From: Casuarius casuarius
Taxonomy: Eukaryota > Chordata > Aves > Casuariiformes > Casuariidae
Direction of reading: 5' to 3'
Assembly (NCBI GenBank): GCA_003342895.1
Contig: PTFA01000024.1
Span: 1,258,932-1,322,931, forward strand
DNA length: 64,000 bases
Shown piece after piece: positions 12,301-24,910 of this stretch (position 1 is its first letter; each line of letters starts with the position of its first letter). The position numbers were made by a program, and so were the translations under genes. Below the pieces are notes generated by a model. That model was not told the origin of the DNA. It saw only the letters and a program-made list of their open reading frames with translations, and ran no database searches.

Positions 12301-15300
12301 CCCTGAGATCCTCTATTCTCACAAGCTGCAGTGTCACAAAAAGTGAACTGTGTGATTTAGGGTGAATATAACCACGAATGGCCAGGCAAATGTCTATGGT
12401 AATTTTAAAGAGTGAAAGTGAGATGAGAAATCAAGGGAATGTTATTGAAGTAAAACTTTGTGTAATCTGAACTGTGTGGTAGCATGTAAGAAAAGGACAT
12501 TATGTCTACATACACACACATATTTGCAATTCAGAAATAAGCAACTTCAGGGATCTCCTTGCAGTGTTACAGCTCAGAACATGTTTCAAATATTTGTATA
12601 GTGTAAAAAGATTCAAATCTCGAGGGGAGAAAACCCCACCAGCTTTCAGATTCTACGTTTAAAGGCATGCTAAGTAGCTGCAACTTACAGACATTATACT
12701 GTATTCAACATGCTGTTGTAATTTCCCGTGTTTTTATCAAAATTCCAGGTATCATATGCTACAATATACTTTAAATTTAAAGAGATTCTATTCTTGTCTG
12801 AAAAAGCAATTATGCCATATGCAAGTGCTACTGCATATTGAGGATTTCAGGCTATTAACTGTGACAGAATTAAGAATATCAGCTATTTTGTGGTACTACT
12901 GTTGTCTGGAGCTTGCTGTATGACTTACTAACTACATTCACTTCTGTGCTGTTTGCAGGCAAAATGCTGTGGAGGTCTCAAAGCTCCTGTATTCTTTTTC
13001 ATAATTAATGCCAGTTCACAAATCTATCTTAGACAAATATCTTACAATTTAAATTTCTGTATCATCTATATTGAAAAAAATATTGGTAGGAGAGAGAAAA
13101 CTTCCTCTTACAGTAAAAAACAATAGCTCTTTGGTAAATGGTGACTTGTCAGAATTTTCTAGACTGTTCTTCTCATTTCTGGAAACTGTAGTATCTCCTA
13201 AATCATTTGTACTAGTTTAAAAACAACAGTATAAAACCACATGAAAGGTTAATAGAAACTGTGAACAGATGATTGAAAATAATGCATCCTTTGCTAATAC
13301 AAAGCTTGGGATTGCTCCATCGCATTATTCCTCAATAAATTAGCAAACTCATTCTTCCTTTTACATAAGCTCTTTAAGTTTTATTATTTAATTAAAATGT
13401 AAGATGCTCTACATAAGGGATCTCCACCATGGCAACATATGCAAGGAATTTATCATCTTTCAAGTATGAAGTTCTTTAGACAATCAAGGGAAACAGTAAT
13501 ACCTTTATGCACATATTTTTTCATGGACTCTGGCTCTAGTTCAGCCAGCAACAGAGGAATGCATGCTATCTAAAAATTTTAACCAGCAAGTTCCAAAGTC
13601 TTTGCATAATATCATCATTATGGTTCTCACCCTGCCAGTTCCTAGTTTTGTCCAAACAAGAGATGATTGATATTTTCAAAAGAATAAGTCATTTAGGAGC
13701 CTGAGTCCTGCTTTCAAAAAACACATAGGTACTAAAAACTCTAAATCCCTTTCCTGCAATGCAATTAGGCTCTGCCGTTTAAAGTATGATTGCACAGTAA
13801 AGCGAATGTACATTCTGCTTTAGACACTGGGAGCATTCCCCTGCAGCAGCCCTGGCCTCGGCAAAAGCCTGTTTGCTTGCACAGGAGCCCTACTGAGTCA
13901 TCACCGTGCCAGTAACAGTGTGAAGTTGCTCCTGAGGACGGACTTAGGCTCCTGCATCTGTAGGAGTTCATGGAAGTTTTTTTTATTGCATGTGAATGGT
14001 GTGCAGGAAGCTGATAGACCCATTGCAAGATTTTTAATTGTTGCTCTATCAGCTTAGACAGAGCCTGTAGACCTTCAGCAGAGATTGTAGCGTAGCTGTA
14101 AATGAGCAAGCTTGCTTGCTTGCTCATTTGTTTACTTGCTCTTTATGCAGGAAGAGCAGTTTGTAATGTGTATTAACTCTGGAGACAGCACTGTCATTTA
14201 AGGTTAGTTCTGCTGCAAAATTATTTCTGTGGAAATCTGCCTCATACAAGCTGACCTTAAAGAAAGGCCCAAGTCAGGATGAACTGTCCCATATAAATGA
14301 TTTTGAAAGGTTTGCACATTAAAGTTGCTTTTATTTCTATTTTCATTTTGCAAGGTGACTTTAGTGAGTGCAAAAGGTACAAGTGACAAGACAGAGCAGA
14401 TATCTGTGCTCCTTTTTGGGACCTCTGTGTGGGGTACAAGCAAGGACTAACACCATCCATCTCAGCGGAGTCACCTCTCTCCATAGGAGCTCAGGATCTT
14501 CCATTTTCAAAACATCCCCTTTGGCTGCAAATCCAAAATATCGGATCTTCTCCTTCTTCCCTGAAAGAGCGATTCATCCCCTTGGCGAGGCAGGAGAACG
14601 GGGAAGCAGCAAAGCCCTAGCGAAGCCGCAAAGCCGAGGGGACAGCTCAGAGTGCTAACCCCGTGCTGAACGGGCCGGGGGCCCTGGCGGGCTGCGGGGC
14701 ATCAGCATCCCCCGGCGAGGCGCTCCCCTGCCCGGCGGCTTCCAGCGCAGCCGTGCTTTGCTCCCGCTCCTCCACTCATGTGCTCCCAGGCTTGTTATCT
14801 ATGGGGGCAGGGGGAATTTGTTATTTAAGGGGGGGACCCTGAAGGGGCTCCCAGGCAAGGTCACTGCTGCAGGGAGATGCAGATGCCCTGAAGGTAGGCT
14901 CCCGATTCTCACAGGGATCAAGAGGCTCTTGACCATCTCTTTGAACATCAGACCAGCGCTCGAAATACGGTGTCCAAACTCAGCTTTTCATCCCTCTGAA
15001 TAAGGTTGCTCTTAGGCTGAAATCCGCAGGTGCCGCCTAGCTGACCTCCCCCTTTCATTTTTAACTGGCACATGCTTGTTTAGCCTAGCTTCCCCTGAAG
15101 ATCTCAGCCCAGAGCAGGTTTTCCTGTGCCTAAAAGCACAGCCGCGCTCCTGGCAGCACGCCGGGGCTCGGGGACCATGCATCGCGGCACAGCGCCCAGC
15201 GCCGCTTGGCTGCCCAGGCAGCCCGCGCTGCGCTACCAACACTGCTAGCCGTCTCCCGGCTGGCTGGTTTAAAACCGGGATGTCCCTGCATCCGCTGCTG

Positions 15301-16444
15301 CCGTACCATGCAGATAGAGCAAAGGTGCTCTGATTTCCCACCACTGCGGCCCACGCTGGGCACCCGCGCTGCAACCCGCTGCAGGCTGCCGAGGGGCCCC
15401 GCAGCCACCACAGCGGTGCTGCGGGCAAGTGCCCCCTCCTGAATTGCAGCCTTCGGTTTCTGTAAGATAAACTGAATCAAACAGCTTTTCTCTTTCCTTC
15501 TTGAAAACCAATTTCTAAGTGAAATCTTGCAGTGATAATACAGTCTTGTAACTCTGATACCATAACAGGGCTAGAGGGAAACCAGAAATGGATCCCTGCA
15601 AATGGACATTGCTGAAGTATTTGGATGGGATGACTGGGAGTTGGGTATGGTCCTGCAGGCAAAACTGAGTGCTCTGAATGGAAAATTTGGCTTGATAAAA
15701 GGGTGTAGGATTAACCAAACAGAGTGGAAGGATGGGCAGGAAAACAGGGAGAAGCATTAACTCTGTAAATAGGTTGGAAGCCCTTTTAAAGTGTCTTTGG
15801 AAAGGTGCAAAATGCCCTCTGTACTTTGCAAAGATCTTTTGCCCTTAGGTTGGCTTTTTCTGAGGATTCAAACTTAAATGGTCTTGAATCTTAGAGCAAG
15901 CCTGCACTGTACAGAAGGTGTAACTGCAGTTGATACAAGGATCCCTGAGATAAATACAAAGCATCTAATAAAACTTACTGGTACCACTTTTATAGTTTTC
16001 TGTGGTTGAACTCATCTTTCCAGTAAGTACACAGGTAAGATAACACATCTGTAGTAGCAGGGGATGCTACAATAATGGTGATTGCACACATCTTACCAGT
16101 AGTCCTAATCCTGTCACACTATAGAGTCAACTTTTCCCTATCACCATGTCTTTTCACCAGCACCTTTGCTGCATCAAGCTCTTTTGGTTTCTTGTCATCC
16201 CTTCAGCTTCCATGCGCTCCATCTACAAGGTTAACTCCTGCTGTCAAAAAAATAAAGAGAACATTTCAGAAGGTAAGAGCAGGAGGTGTTGGCTCCCAGC
16301 TGCACTCCTCAGGAGCCACAGGTGGCTTCTTTCCTAACATCTTTGTCTTCTTGACAGCTTGGAGAGAAGGGAATTTACAAGGCCATCCATGAGCTGGATA
16401 TTCTCCTTCCCTGGATTCAGGCCTACATACAAACCGTTATATGA
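9132..16444 (+). CDS. IL26: interleukin-26 (five coding exons)
   Basis: IL-26 is a secreted IL-10-family cytokine that signals through IL20RA/IL10RB in mammals; the human protein is cationic and antimicrobial. Coding exons are 9132-9302, 9716-9772, 11279-11410, 16207-16272 and 16358-16444, joining to 170 codons plus TGA (human about 171). All four introns have GT-AG ends and are phase 0. Residues 1 to about 23 form a signal peptide with a hydrophobic core. Cysteines 33, 79, 120 and 123 suit the two IL-10-type disulfides. Possible N-glycosylation sites are Asn78 (NCS) and Asn116 (NLS). Exon 2 encodes a basic helix (KNTRLLKKTTK). The C-terminal exon carries the family motif KGIYKAIHELDILLPWI, very close to human. 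The ATG at 9132 is chosen because it starts the signal peptide. IL26 lies 23 kb upstream of IFNG in the same direction, matching the conserved synteny. No damage is seen. It is missing from mouse and rat but intact here. Confidence 0.96.
9425..9560 (-). repeat. ancient MIR-like SINE fragment in IL26 intron 1
   Basis: The plus strand reads like the reverse complement of a MIR core: GATGGGAAAATGAAG, then TTTGCCAAGGTCATGG, then CTGGGAGTGGAACACAGATTTGACGAGTC with scattered changes. The order and spacing follow the MIR pattern. The assignment is from memory of the consensus, not from an alignment. Confidence 0.6.
9716..9772 (+). CDS. IL26: IL26 coding exon 2
   Basis: Codons 58-76. This is a lysine/arginine-rich helix matching the human 19-residue exon in length and in the IKN-RLLKK core. 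The acceptor is TTACAG and the donor is ATG|GTAAGC. Confidence 0.94.
11279..11410 (+). CDS. IL26: IL26 coding exon 3
   Basis: Codons 77-120. It encodes Cys79, the QLLSFYVKNVF helix and Cys120. It is one codon shorter than the human exon as I recall it, and the extra human cysteine in the following loop is absent. The acceptor is GTTTTCAG and the donor is TGT|GTGAGT. Confidence 0.95.
14100..14129. repeat. perfect 12-bp inverted repeat in IL26 intron 3
   Basis: AAATGAGCAAGC and its exact reverse complement GCTTGCTCATTT flank a six-base loop (TTGCTT). The region is made of GCTT units, so it may have grown from a simple repeat. It would form a stable hairpin in the pre-mRNA. Confidence 0.8.
14560..15440. 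promoter_or_regulatory. CpG-rich island inside IL26 intron 3
   Basis: Two CpG-dense peaks (about 14600-14770 and 15120-15440, the second with nearly 30 CpG in about 310 bases by hand count) stand out from an AT-rich intron. Open frames occur here on several frames at once, as expected for GC-rich DNA lacking stop codons rather than a gene. A run of G near 14803-14838 lies between the peaks. It may be a CpG-island promoter for an internal or antisense transcript, or a GC-biased patch. Confidence 0.5.
16207..16272 (+). CDS. IL26: IL26 coding exon 4
   Basis: Codons 121-142. It encodes Cys123 and the basic KKIKRTFQK helix, corresponding to the human 22-residue exon. The acceptor is CATCCCTTCAG and the donor is AAG|GTAAGA. 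Confidence 0.93.
16358..16444 (+). CDS. IL26: IL26 coding exon 5 and stop
   Basis: Codons 143-170 plus TGA. It encodes the conserved last helix (GIYKAIHELDILLPWI). The acceptor is TTCTTGACAG after an intron of only 85 bases. Confidence 0.96.
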   Translation, partial: LGEKGIYKAIHELDILLPWIQAYIQTVI

Positions 16445-17130
16445 AGAACAAGGAATTGACAGATAAGAAGCCGCTTCTGTACTAAGAATGAATCCTTACC
16501 CAAAAGACCTGGAAATGAACTGAGAGCCAGATGGATGTACAACTGGCCTGGATGTAATTCCAACACGCTGAAGGAGAGCCTCTGTACCACGATGGCATAA
16601 AGAGAGGGATTTTCAAGAGCTTTCAGAGTTGGTCTGGCGTATCAGCTACGTCTGTTGTGCAGGGAAAGAGCGACCTCCAGAGCAGCTATGAGCATGATGC
16701 ACTTGGTGTCCTGCCTGCCTCCTCGCTGCCTCGCAGGCAGCCGCTTGACGCCTCGCACTGGCGTAACGTGAAATCTGCTACCCCGAAGGTCAGATGCAAC
16801 GTCCCTGTGCTGTGGACACGTTCTAGCCATGCCTTGTGCCACTCCTGTACCATCGCAACACCAATCTACTCTGATCTGCAAGGTATTCTCAGGTCTACTA
16901 TTTATACACCGTGGAGACACTGATTCTATTAAATGCAGGTTCAAACAAACGTGGAACACTTTGAAAAATCCCTCCCCTATGCTGTATCTCTTTTGTCCTT
17001 GCTATAGATATATAACAGTATTTACAAGCCATTCTATGTATAAATAAGAAAATTAAGTATATGCTGCTTATCATTATTATTAATTTAAGGTAATAATTGA
17101 TATCTAATAAAAATGCTCTGTTTAATGACA
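16445..17130 (+). other. IL26: IL26 3' untranslated region
   Basis: Non-coding tail from the stop codon to just past the AATAAA at 17106-17111. A weaker ATTAAA is present near 16927, so two polyadenylation sites are possible. The last 150 bases are AT-rich. The cleavage site is inferred. Confidence 0.6.
17106..17111 (+). terminator. IL26: IL26 poly(A) signal
   Basis: Canonical AATAAA, 662 bases after the stop codon, inside an AT-rich stretch. Confidence 0.6.
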
Positions 17131-20100
17131 AAACTTTAATCTATTCCTTATGCATGACTTTCAGATGTTGTATACTCTACCAGAGATCAGGCAATATAGA
17201 AAAAGCAATAAGTGGATAGAGTAATTGACCGGGATTGTGAAATGGTTTCAGTGAGATTTATGGGAAATTCTTACTCAAATGATGGCAATGGTTTGCAAAG
17301 GGTTTTGCATATAATACAGAATTAAGATGGAGTCCTACTTTTTGCACATATTTTAAAACTTGCCAGAAGAAACTAGGTAGGTAATGAAAAAATATTCCTT
17401 ATCCATTCATTTGAACTTCCACAGGGGTGAGATTCTGCAGGATTTCTGATCTCATAGTTACTGGTGTATGTGGTGTATTGAATAGATCAGTGTGCTGACA
17501 CAGAGGAAGCCTGAGCCAGTTCTGCCTCTGCGTTGTGGCCTTCTGCAGCCCAGGGGTGGTGGTGCTGGATCTCTGACAGGTGGTCTTATGGCTCCAGGGT
17601 GTGACTCCATGTGCTCTCTGAAGGCGGTGCTGAGCACACCTTTAAAGGTATTCCCTCAGGGATCCCACTCGGGTCTGGGTTCCTGCACACGGGATGGACG
17701 GAGCAAGGGGAGGCGAACGGGCTACCCCACTCCTGAAGTCTCTATGGGGCTAGAACTGCTGCTGGCAGGTTGTTAATCTTCTTCCAGCTGAGCTGTAAGT
17801 GGCTGGTGAGGGGTGAGGAGAGCATCATCTCAGTTTTAAACTTGTGAACCACTGCACAGCACCCTGGAGAGGAGGAAACAGGAGACTGGGAGTGAATCCA
17901 GCTTGTGATCTGCATCTGGGGGGCTCAGAGCTACCTGGTAGCCCTTGCTCCAGCGCGGTCCAGGCCCCACATCCTGCAGCACCATCAGGCTCCACACCCC
18001 CACCTCAGCCCTTCCTGGTGACCAAATCGTGTCCGCTTCGTCCTTTCCAACGACTCGGAGACCTGGAGCATTGCTGGCTCTCTTCCACCTCCTTCAACAG
18101 CTTGGCAACACACAGCAGTAGCAGGATTTTCCAATTATAAATGCTGGCCACAAGTGACAAAAGCCAAAGAAAGGNAATATTAAATTGCAATTTGCAAGTT
18201 AGTCATTAATATCCTTTACTTATTAAAAAAAATTAAAAAATGGATGCCATCATTTTGGGGGCCTGCCAAGGCATTCAGCAAGTCTCAGCAACAGCAGCAT
18301 CTGATGACAATACACTATTTTTAATCATTGGGGCTTATTATAACAAATGATCGCAAACAGATGCAAGTGTTGATTTTAGATGAGAACAGATGCAATCTCT
18401 TTATGTTTAAGTCTAATACAAAGAATCATGGAAGGAAGACACAAGCCTTTCAGCACGAGCATGGACTGCCATAGCATTGGCTTGTTAGCCTGGCGTTCTG
18501 GCAATTAACACGAAGCAGTTGTATTTATTACATGCTAAAATGTGGCATATTTTTTTGGTAAAGTATAGTGGTGGATGCTTTTGGGAAATAGCATTGACTG
18601 AACGAGGTGCTGAGACAGAAGTAACGGTGCATTTCACTCGCTCGGTGTACTCCAGAGTTCAGCTGTCAGTGCCATGATATGGATACACATTTTTGCAGGT
18701 GTCTCCTAATGTCCCTGTGTTGACTTCAGTCATCATGTTTTAAGCATCCCAGTTCAGAGTAGCTGACTAGACACACCTGTTAACACATTAAAAACACGGA
18801 AGCTGGTTTAGTCTTACAGTTATGTAAATAAATGTTCATACATTTGCTGACCATTTTCTTCCTTTACCATAATTTCATCTGCTTACATATATCCCAAAGG
18901 CTTGGTGGGAAGGAGGGATAACATGAAGACCTCCAGAAGCAGGAAAAAATCCTGCAGTATCTGCTGTGGACAACTCTCAGGTAAATTCCATTTCTCACTA
19001 GTATTCCAAAGATGGAAAATCAGGTATACAGACTCAAGAAAATACGAGGTAAGAATAAGACAATGTTCTGTCTCACAAAATGAGTCAGATGGTGACTGAA
19101 AATCTCCCTATGCAGAGTTTGTATTTTTTGATCTGTATCAACATTTTCATACCGTCTTTGTTCTCCAGCTTCCACAGCTGTAGAAGGTGAAGGACAGCTT
19201 GGGAATAGATTGCCCAGGTGACAATGTTAGGAGTAAAAGAGGACAGTGAGAAGATTTTGTGAGATTAATTCAGATTATTTATACTTTACTGACTTTCCTT
19301 TTTTTGCTGTTTTGGAACACTCCTCTCCTTTTGCAGTAAGACAACATGTAGGAGGTTAATGAGGCAGAAATGCAGAAAACCTAACTCTCTCTTTTAGATT
19401 TCATTAAGTTTTGGCATGTTCAGGAAAAAGGAGCAGGCAAGGCAGGGACAGGGCTCAGCAGGCTGCTGCTGAGCCTCCTTGATTAACTTGAGGCTGCAGA
19501 GAAAGATGAGGGCAGATGCAGGACTCCAGTGCCCAAAGGAGCAGTATCCATCCCAGGCCACCCACAGCTAGAGCAGGGGCCTGAAAGTTTTTCCAAGGCA
19601 CCAATGCTCATTTCAAGATGAGCTGGGCAGTGGAAGAACCAGAAAAATAAGCAGCTCCGGTTTGCCTGATCCTGCAGAGTGGGAAAGTCCTGCCACCCTT
19701 GTGGAGTCTAACGAGAGTCAATAGTCAGTACTGGTCCGCAAGGTTGGGGCTTTTGCATCCAGTTAATATCTAGCTAACTCAAGGGCTGCAACTTACAGAG
19801 TATCTTTTCAAATAAAAAGAAAATGGTGAATTAGAGGGACAATGGCAAAGGTGGCACATTTAAGATCATGACTTTGCAAGGACATAATTTTCATTTAAAA
19901 TAGTGGCCTTTTTCATGGATTTGTCCACAAAGCTCATCTGTTGGTTTTGGGGATACAGGTTTGCTTTTTGTTTTAATGCTTTTTTCCCAAACTCTGGTAT
20001 ATGGAACAGAAAATTGCCTGTGGGCATAGCCATCTCAGGCTTCATCCGTCACCACCATCCCATCCTCACTGCTGGCAGAGGGCACTTGGACAGCTCTGTG

Positions 20101-20939
20101 GGGAGCAGTAACCAGGATTTGGGGTCTCAGCACAGAGGCCCCCATGGACATAGCAACAAGGGCAATTGTTGCTCCTGGAGTAGAGGAGAACAAGTAACAC
20201 CTGCAAACAGAAAAAAACTTTACATCTAATTTGGAGAATCCACGGGCAATATTTTCAGTTGATTCAGATTTCTGAAGATGTTCTTGTGGAAATTTTGTTG
20301 TGCTATCACATATACTCAGTGGACTTTTTTGTTGTTTGTTCCCCTTCATGGATGTTCTGAGTTGAAAAACTCTGGAAGATCTCTACAGTGATTGGGTGCA
20401 GCTTTTTCACATTTTCTTCTGAAATAAGGAGTGAAGATGGAAATGACCTCCATGCTCAGCTCTGGTGTCAAAAAGAAGCTTCTGGAACAAAATAGCAACA
20501 GCTACTTAAAATGCTGAAGTGGCTAAAAAATAACGAGCACATCAGCTTGTTTTTTGATGGGATGTCGACATACATAGGTGACATACAAAGGAACAGACAA
20601 AGGCACTTTGAGAAGAGCCTAAATGAATTAGATACCTAATTTCTATAGATGCCAGCTGGACTTAGGTGCTTCACCTAATTACGTATTGACCCACAGGTAT
20701 CACCTTCTTCCTTAGAGATTTGCGCGGTGTCCCTCAATGGTGCGGGGAGGGAAGGCAAACCCAGCTGTTACACTGAATTAGCATTGGTGAGCTCTGCTAT
20801 CCCATCATGGAGCCAGCCAGACCTTCCAGAGCTGAGGATTTTGACACCAGCTTGCAGCAGGACTCAGTCCCCTTGCCTCCGTCTGTCTGACATGTAAATC
20901 AGGTTGTCCCGCTGCATGGGAACTCAGGGCGCGGGGGTT

Positions 20940-21020
20940 CTTGCCCTCATATTCTGTACGGCTTGAGGCACATCGCAGACTCCCTGTTGCCCTGTCTATA
21001 AAATAAGAGCAGTGATGCCC
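20940..21020 (+). repeat. possible MIR-like fragment
   Basis: GGCACATCGCAGACTCCC followed by CCTGTCTATAAAATAAGAG resembles the MIR end (CTCAGTTTCCC-TCTGTAAAATGGG). It is short and diverged. Confidence 0.3.
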
Positions 21021-21554
21021 CTGGGCATAGTGCACGCCTTCATGCAGTAACACAAATCAGCATTTCCAAAGCAATTAAACACTCCCAAATGACAGGCAAA
21101 ATATGGGGCCTGCAAATAAAAATCTTTAATAGAAAAGCGTTCCAATAAATGACAGATGCCTTATGCAGGCCACTCAGCAACACATCTTGTGCGGTATCTT
21201 CACTAAAATACAGCAAAATAATAATTATTAAATAAACTTAACTGACAGTTTGAAGTAATGAGTTCAGACAAAAGCTTATTACCTTTCAAATTTGGATGAG
21301 TGAAGAAAAGCCTTTTAATTTTTCAGATGAAACTCTAGGTGTCACTCTTATAAAACAAGAGTCAGGCTGGTCCCAGCTTACTTCTGGTTCTTCAGTTAAA
21401 TAGAAAAATTTGGATTGTGTTTCATAAGTAGTTTTTTTGAATGTAAAACTGAGATAGATAGACAATTGCATCAGAATTTCTTTTTATCCAACTGCCACAA
21501 ACTTACTTAGAAGTGAAATTTTAAGTGCAGGAAATGAAAGATGGGCACACAACC

Positions 21555-21685
21555 AAAGACTGGGGTTACATATCAGGCATGAACTCAGTCCCTGAATTTG
21601 CTGCAGAATTCCTGTGTCATCTTAGACAAGTCACTTCACTAAGGCACTGTTCTCATCTGAAAAATGGAAAAAGCAGCTACCATTT
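21555..21685 (+). repeat. ancient MIR-like SINE
   Basis: It reads in MIR order: GACTGGGGTTACATATC, then CTGTGTCATCTTAGACAAGT followed by CACTTCACTAAGGCACTG, then TTCTCATCTGAAAAATGG. This corresponds to the MIR core 'gtgaccttgggcaagtcactt' and tail 'ccatctgtaaaatgg'. The match is from memory of the consensus. Confidence 0.65.
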
Positions 21686-23097
21686 GCATATGTTAATCTA
21701 TCTTTGCTTTGAGTACCAAAATCCTTGGAAGGAAATTAATGCGTAACTGTGGTGTTGATTGTTGTCAATACTGTTAAGCACGGCTTGTCTGATAAGAATG
21801 TGATAACATTGTTTCACTGTCTTTTTGGAATAGTCACTCTTATGACAGGGAAAAAAGGGTATTTTGTGACTCTGGTACTGCAAAAGTAAGAATGAAAAAT
21901 GTGTGGCTGTGTATTAAAATTATCACTAGCTCATAACTTCTTGAAAAACACTGACCTAGTGGAAAGCTGCAGTTGTACATATAGCTCTGGTGCTATGTAA
22001 ATAATGCAGCAACAGTCAGCAAGGACAACAGAATTTCCATCAAAGATAAGAGCAAGTATAAAATTTCTCTATTTTCCTATGCTTTTTTTCTCTGTAATGC
22101 AAACTCCTCAGGGCAGAGACTATCTCTCATTAAGTAAGCTCTGCTGTAAACAGAACAGGTCACAGCGAGTTCCTCATAGCTGGAGCTGTGAGCTGGTATC
22201 ATAATATAGTCCATAATAGGCATTGGGATAATTTCCTTCAGACAGCATTAGAGGGAAGATAATTCTTCCTGAAACACAGGAATAAGAATGGGATTTGGAC
22301 ACTGGTGTAACTTATGTTAGATTTGGCCATTTGGTCATCATTTCTTCATGCTACAATAGACACTAGCTTCCAGAGACTTTATTAGCAACCTCATCACTGC
22401 AAAGATGTATGACCAAAGGTGAAATGCACGTATTTTTGGTCTAATGATTAATAAGATGCTCCCCCAAACAGCCCACTATAGCCACTGAGCCCAGGTACTG
22501 CACGTGTCATCTTTCACCTCAACAGGGACGATGCATCAATGGGAGAGTGCTGCGGGGTGGCAGGATGTCTGTTCAGGCAGTGCTGTTACTGGAAATGAAA
22601 GGTGACATTACCACTTGCAGGACAGTGCTGTGGTCACTTTGCAGTAAGTGCTACACGTCCCTTTTCCCCATCTCTAGCCAAGCTCTTTTTACTGAAAGTA
22701 CAGACTGCTATTGTGGTACCTGCTAGTGAAAACTGGCAGTAGCTACAGAGCTATATAAGACACACTCTCCATGAGCATGTGCAGAAAACATTCTTGCCTT
22801 ACATCCGGTTTTCATTTTAAAATCAGTATTTAGTTCAGTATTCCTATTTTATTGGCTCCAATGGAAAAGAGATTAGGAAATGTAAAAACAGGCGGTTGGT
22901 CTATGGGAAGCTTTGCTAGAAGGAGAAGGCAATATATTGTAGGGAAAAGGAAGGGAATATATTATCGATGGAAGCTGGAGACTGTCATGGTACAAAGAAG
23001 CTGGCAACATGTGACTGGAGTGGGCTTGAATGCTAATTTGCAAAACATAATGGATAAATTTTTTTCAATTCCATGGATGGGAATGTAGCTCTGAAGG

Positions 23098-23255
23098 CAA
23101 CAATAACCCTGGAATCACAGGGTAATTCGACCTGGAACGGACCGCAGGAGCTCTCTCGTCCAACCTCCTACTCAAGGCAGGGTCAGCTACAAGGTCAGAC
23201 CAGGTTGCCCAGGGCTTTATCCAGCTGGATCTTGAAAACTTCCAAGAGTGATCCA
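23098..23255 (-). mobile_element. CR1 LINE 3' end fragment
   Basis: The plus strand gives the reverse complement of the avian CR1 3' region: TGGAATCACAGGGTAATTCG, TCGTCCAACCTCCTACTCAAG, CAGACCAGGTTGCCCAGGGC, then CCAGCTGGATCTTGAAAAC. It is truncated after about 160 bases, typical of 5'-truncated CR1 copies. Confidence 0.8.
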
Positions 23256-24910
23256 TAAAAGGCTATCTTTGAAAGGCCATCACATCATTTATTGGCAGAA
23301 TAAAGAATTACAGAGCTGGATGAGCCACAGTGCAAGCAGTGGGACTGTGCAGCCTCAGAGATGCTCTTCTGCCACCAACCATGCACGATACCCAGCAGGT
23401 CCCTGGCAAACCCACCTGCATATCCAGATGTAGCTAGATAAAATACAGTTGGTCCTATGACCACTATTGGCCTTCAGCAGCTCCTTGAAAAGGTAGCTGA
23501 AGGACAAGGAGCTTTATTTCCATAAACGAAAGGAAAACTACATGCAATTATCTTGCCATAAAAAGTTTGTGCAAGATGAAAGAGAAATTGCAGGAGTGCA
23601 TCCAGCAAAAATTGGTTTTGTATGAGAAAAAAGATCAAATGAATTATGAAATAAAATTAAAATAGATGAGAAACTGCAGCCGCTTCTGTTTTACTAAGTT
23701 ATTTCTGAAGAAGATTGCAGTCACTTCACTAGTGTCATTGAGGCTTTTATTTTACATCTGAAGTGAATACAGATGCAAAGATACAACACCCCCAGCAGTA
23801 ACACCACATGCAAAGGCTGCCATCTCTGTGATGTTAGAGTTAAGAAACGGAGCAAAGCCCTCCGAGCTCCCCTTTCAGAGGGGCTGAGAGTCAGGGATAC
23901 GGGCTGAGACCCTGGGGGTCATGCAAAGCAGCACGCTTACCCTTGCTCTTACTCCCGCTCCTCACCTTCCAGCATGGGCACCGCTGATGACCTTTTCCTT
24001 GTGCAACCTGTAAAAGGGCTGGGCAAAACTCCCTGCTCCTCTGCCAGTGATGCTGGATGCTTTGTGATGGCAGGGAGGAAGCAGGATAGTGCCCGTGTGC
24101 CCAGCTCGCTCACTCACCGCCACAGCAAGAATGGAGACACTGCTCCAAAGCACCACAGTGCCTCACCTCCTCATCCCATTTTGCAATGCCTTTTTTCTCA
24201 TGTGTTGAAAAATTAAGTTTTTTAACGGTAATAAATAACAGCTGTCTAATTACTATTCCCTGACTTTTGAATACTCAGCGGTATGCTGGGAGCCTCATAA
24301 AATAGAGGCACTCTGTTGTCCATTCCCTACTATCCCTTCACCAGAAAAAAAAAAATCCTACAAAAATCTAAATTTAACATTGTTTAGTGAGAGAGAGGTT
24401 ATTAAGAAAGAGGAAACGGAAGAAGCTGGCATGGGCATATAGAAGAACAAGAGTGACAGTAGGTGAGTACATGAGTATGGACTGTTCACCTCTCAGCCTT
24501 AACCTTAATGGGTTGCTATATTTTGCACACAGAATAATCTGATTAAAGGACAGCAGGGAGTGGAGCTTCCAGCAGCTAAAGAGTTGCAGAGAAAAGAAAA
24601 AAATTCAATCACAGCTTGCGAATGAGGTTGCATATAGACGTTAATTTCATTGCCGTTATAAAACCATTGTCCAGAATAGTCTATAATTGTGATAATGTTG
24701 AGGCCCTGCAATTTTCAAATAGTAAGAGGGAAACATAATGTTTCTTATGAAAAGGATAAAATTAATGAAAGTGTGTTGAATAAACCTGAGGGACATTGTG
24801 AGGAGATTCTTGCCATTTCTACAGTCCATTCTGGTTCTGGAAATGATTATACTCACTTTGTGCACTTTTAATTATCTCAGAAATGCATAAATGCATTCGT
24901 CAATGACAAT

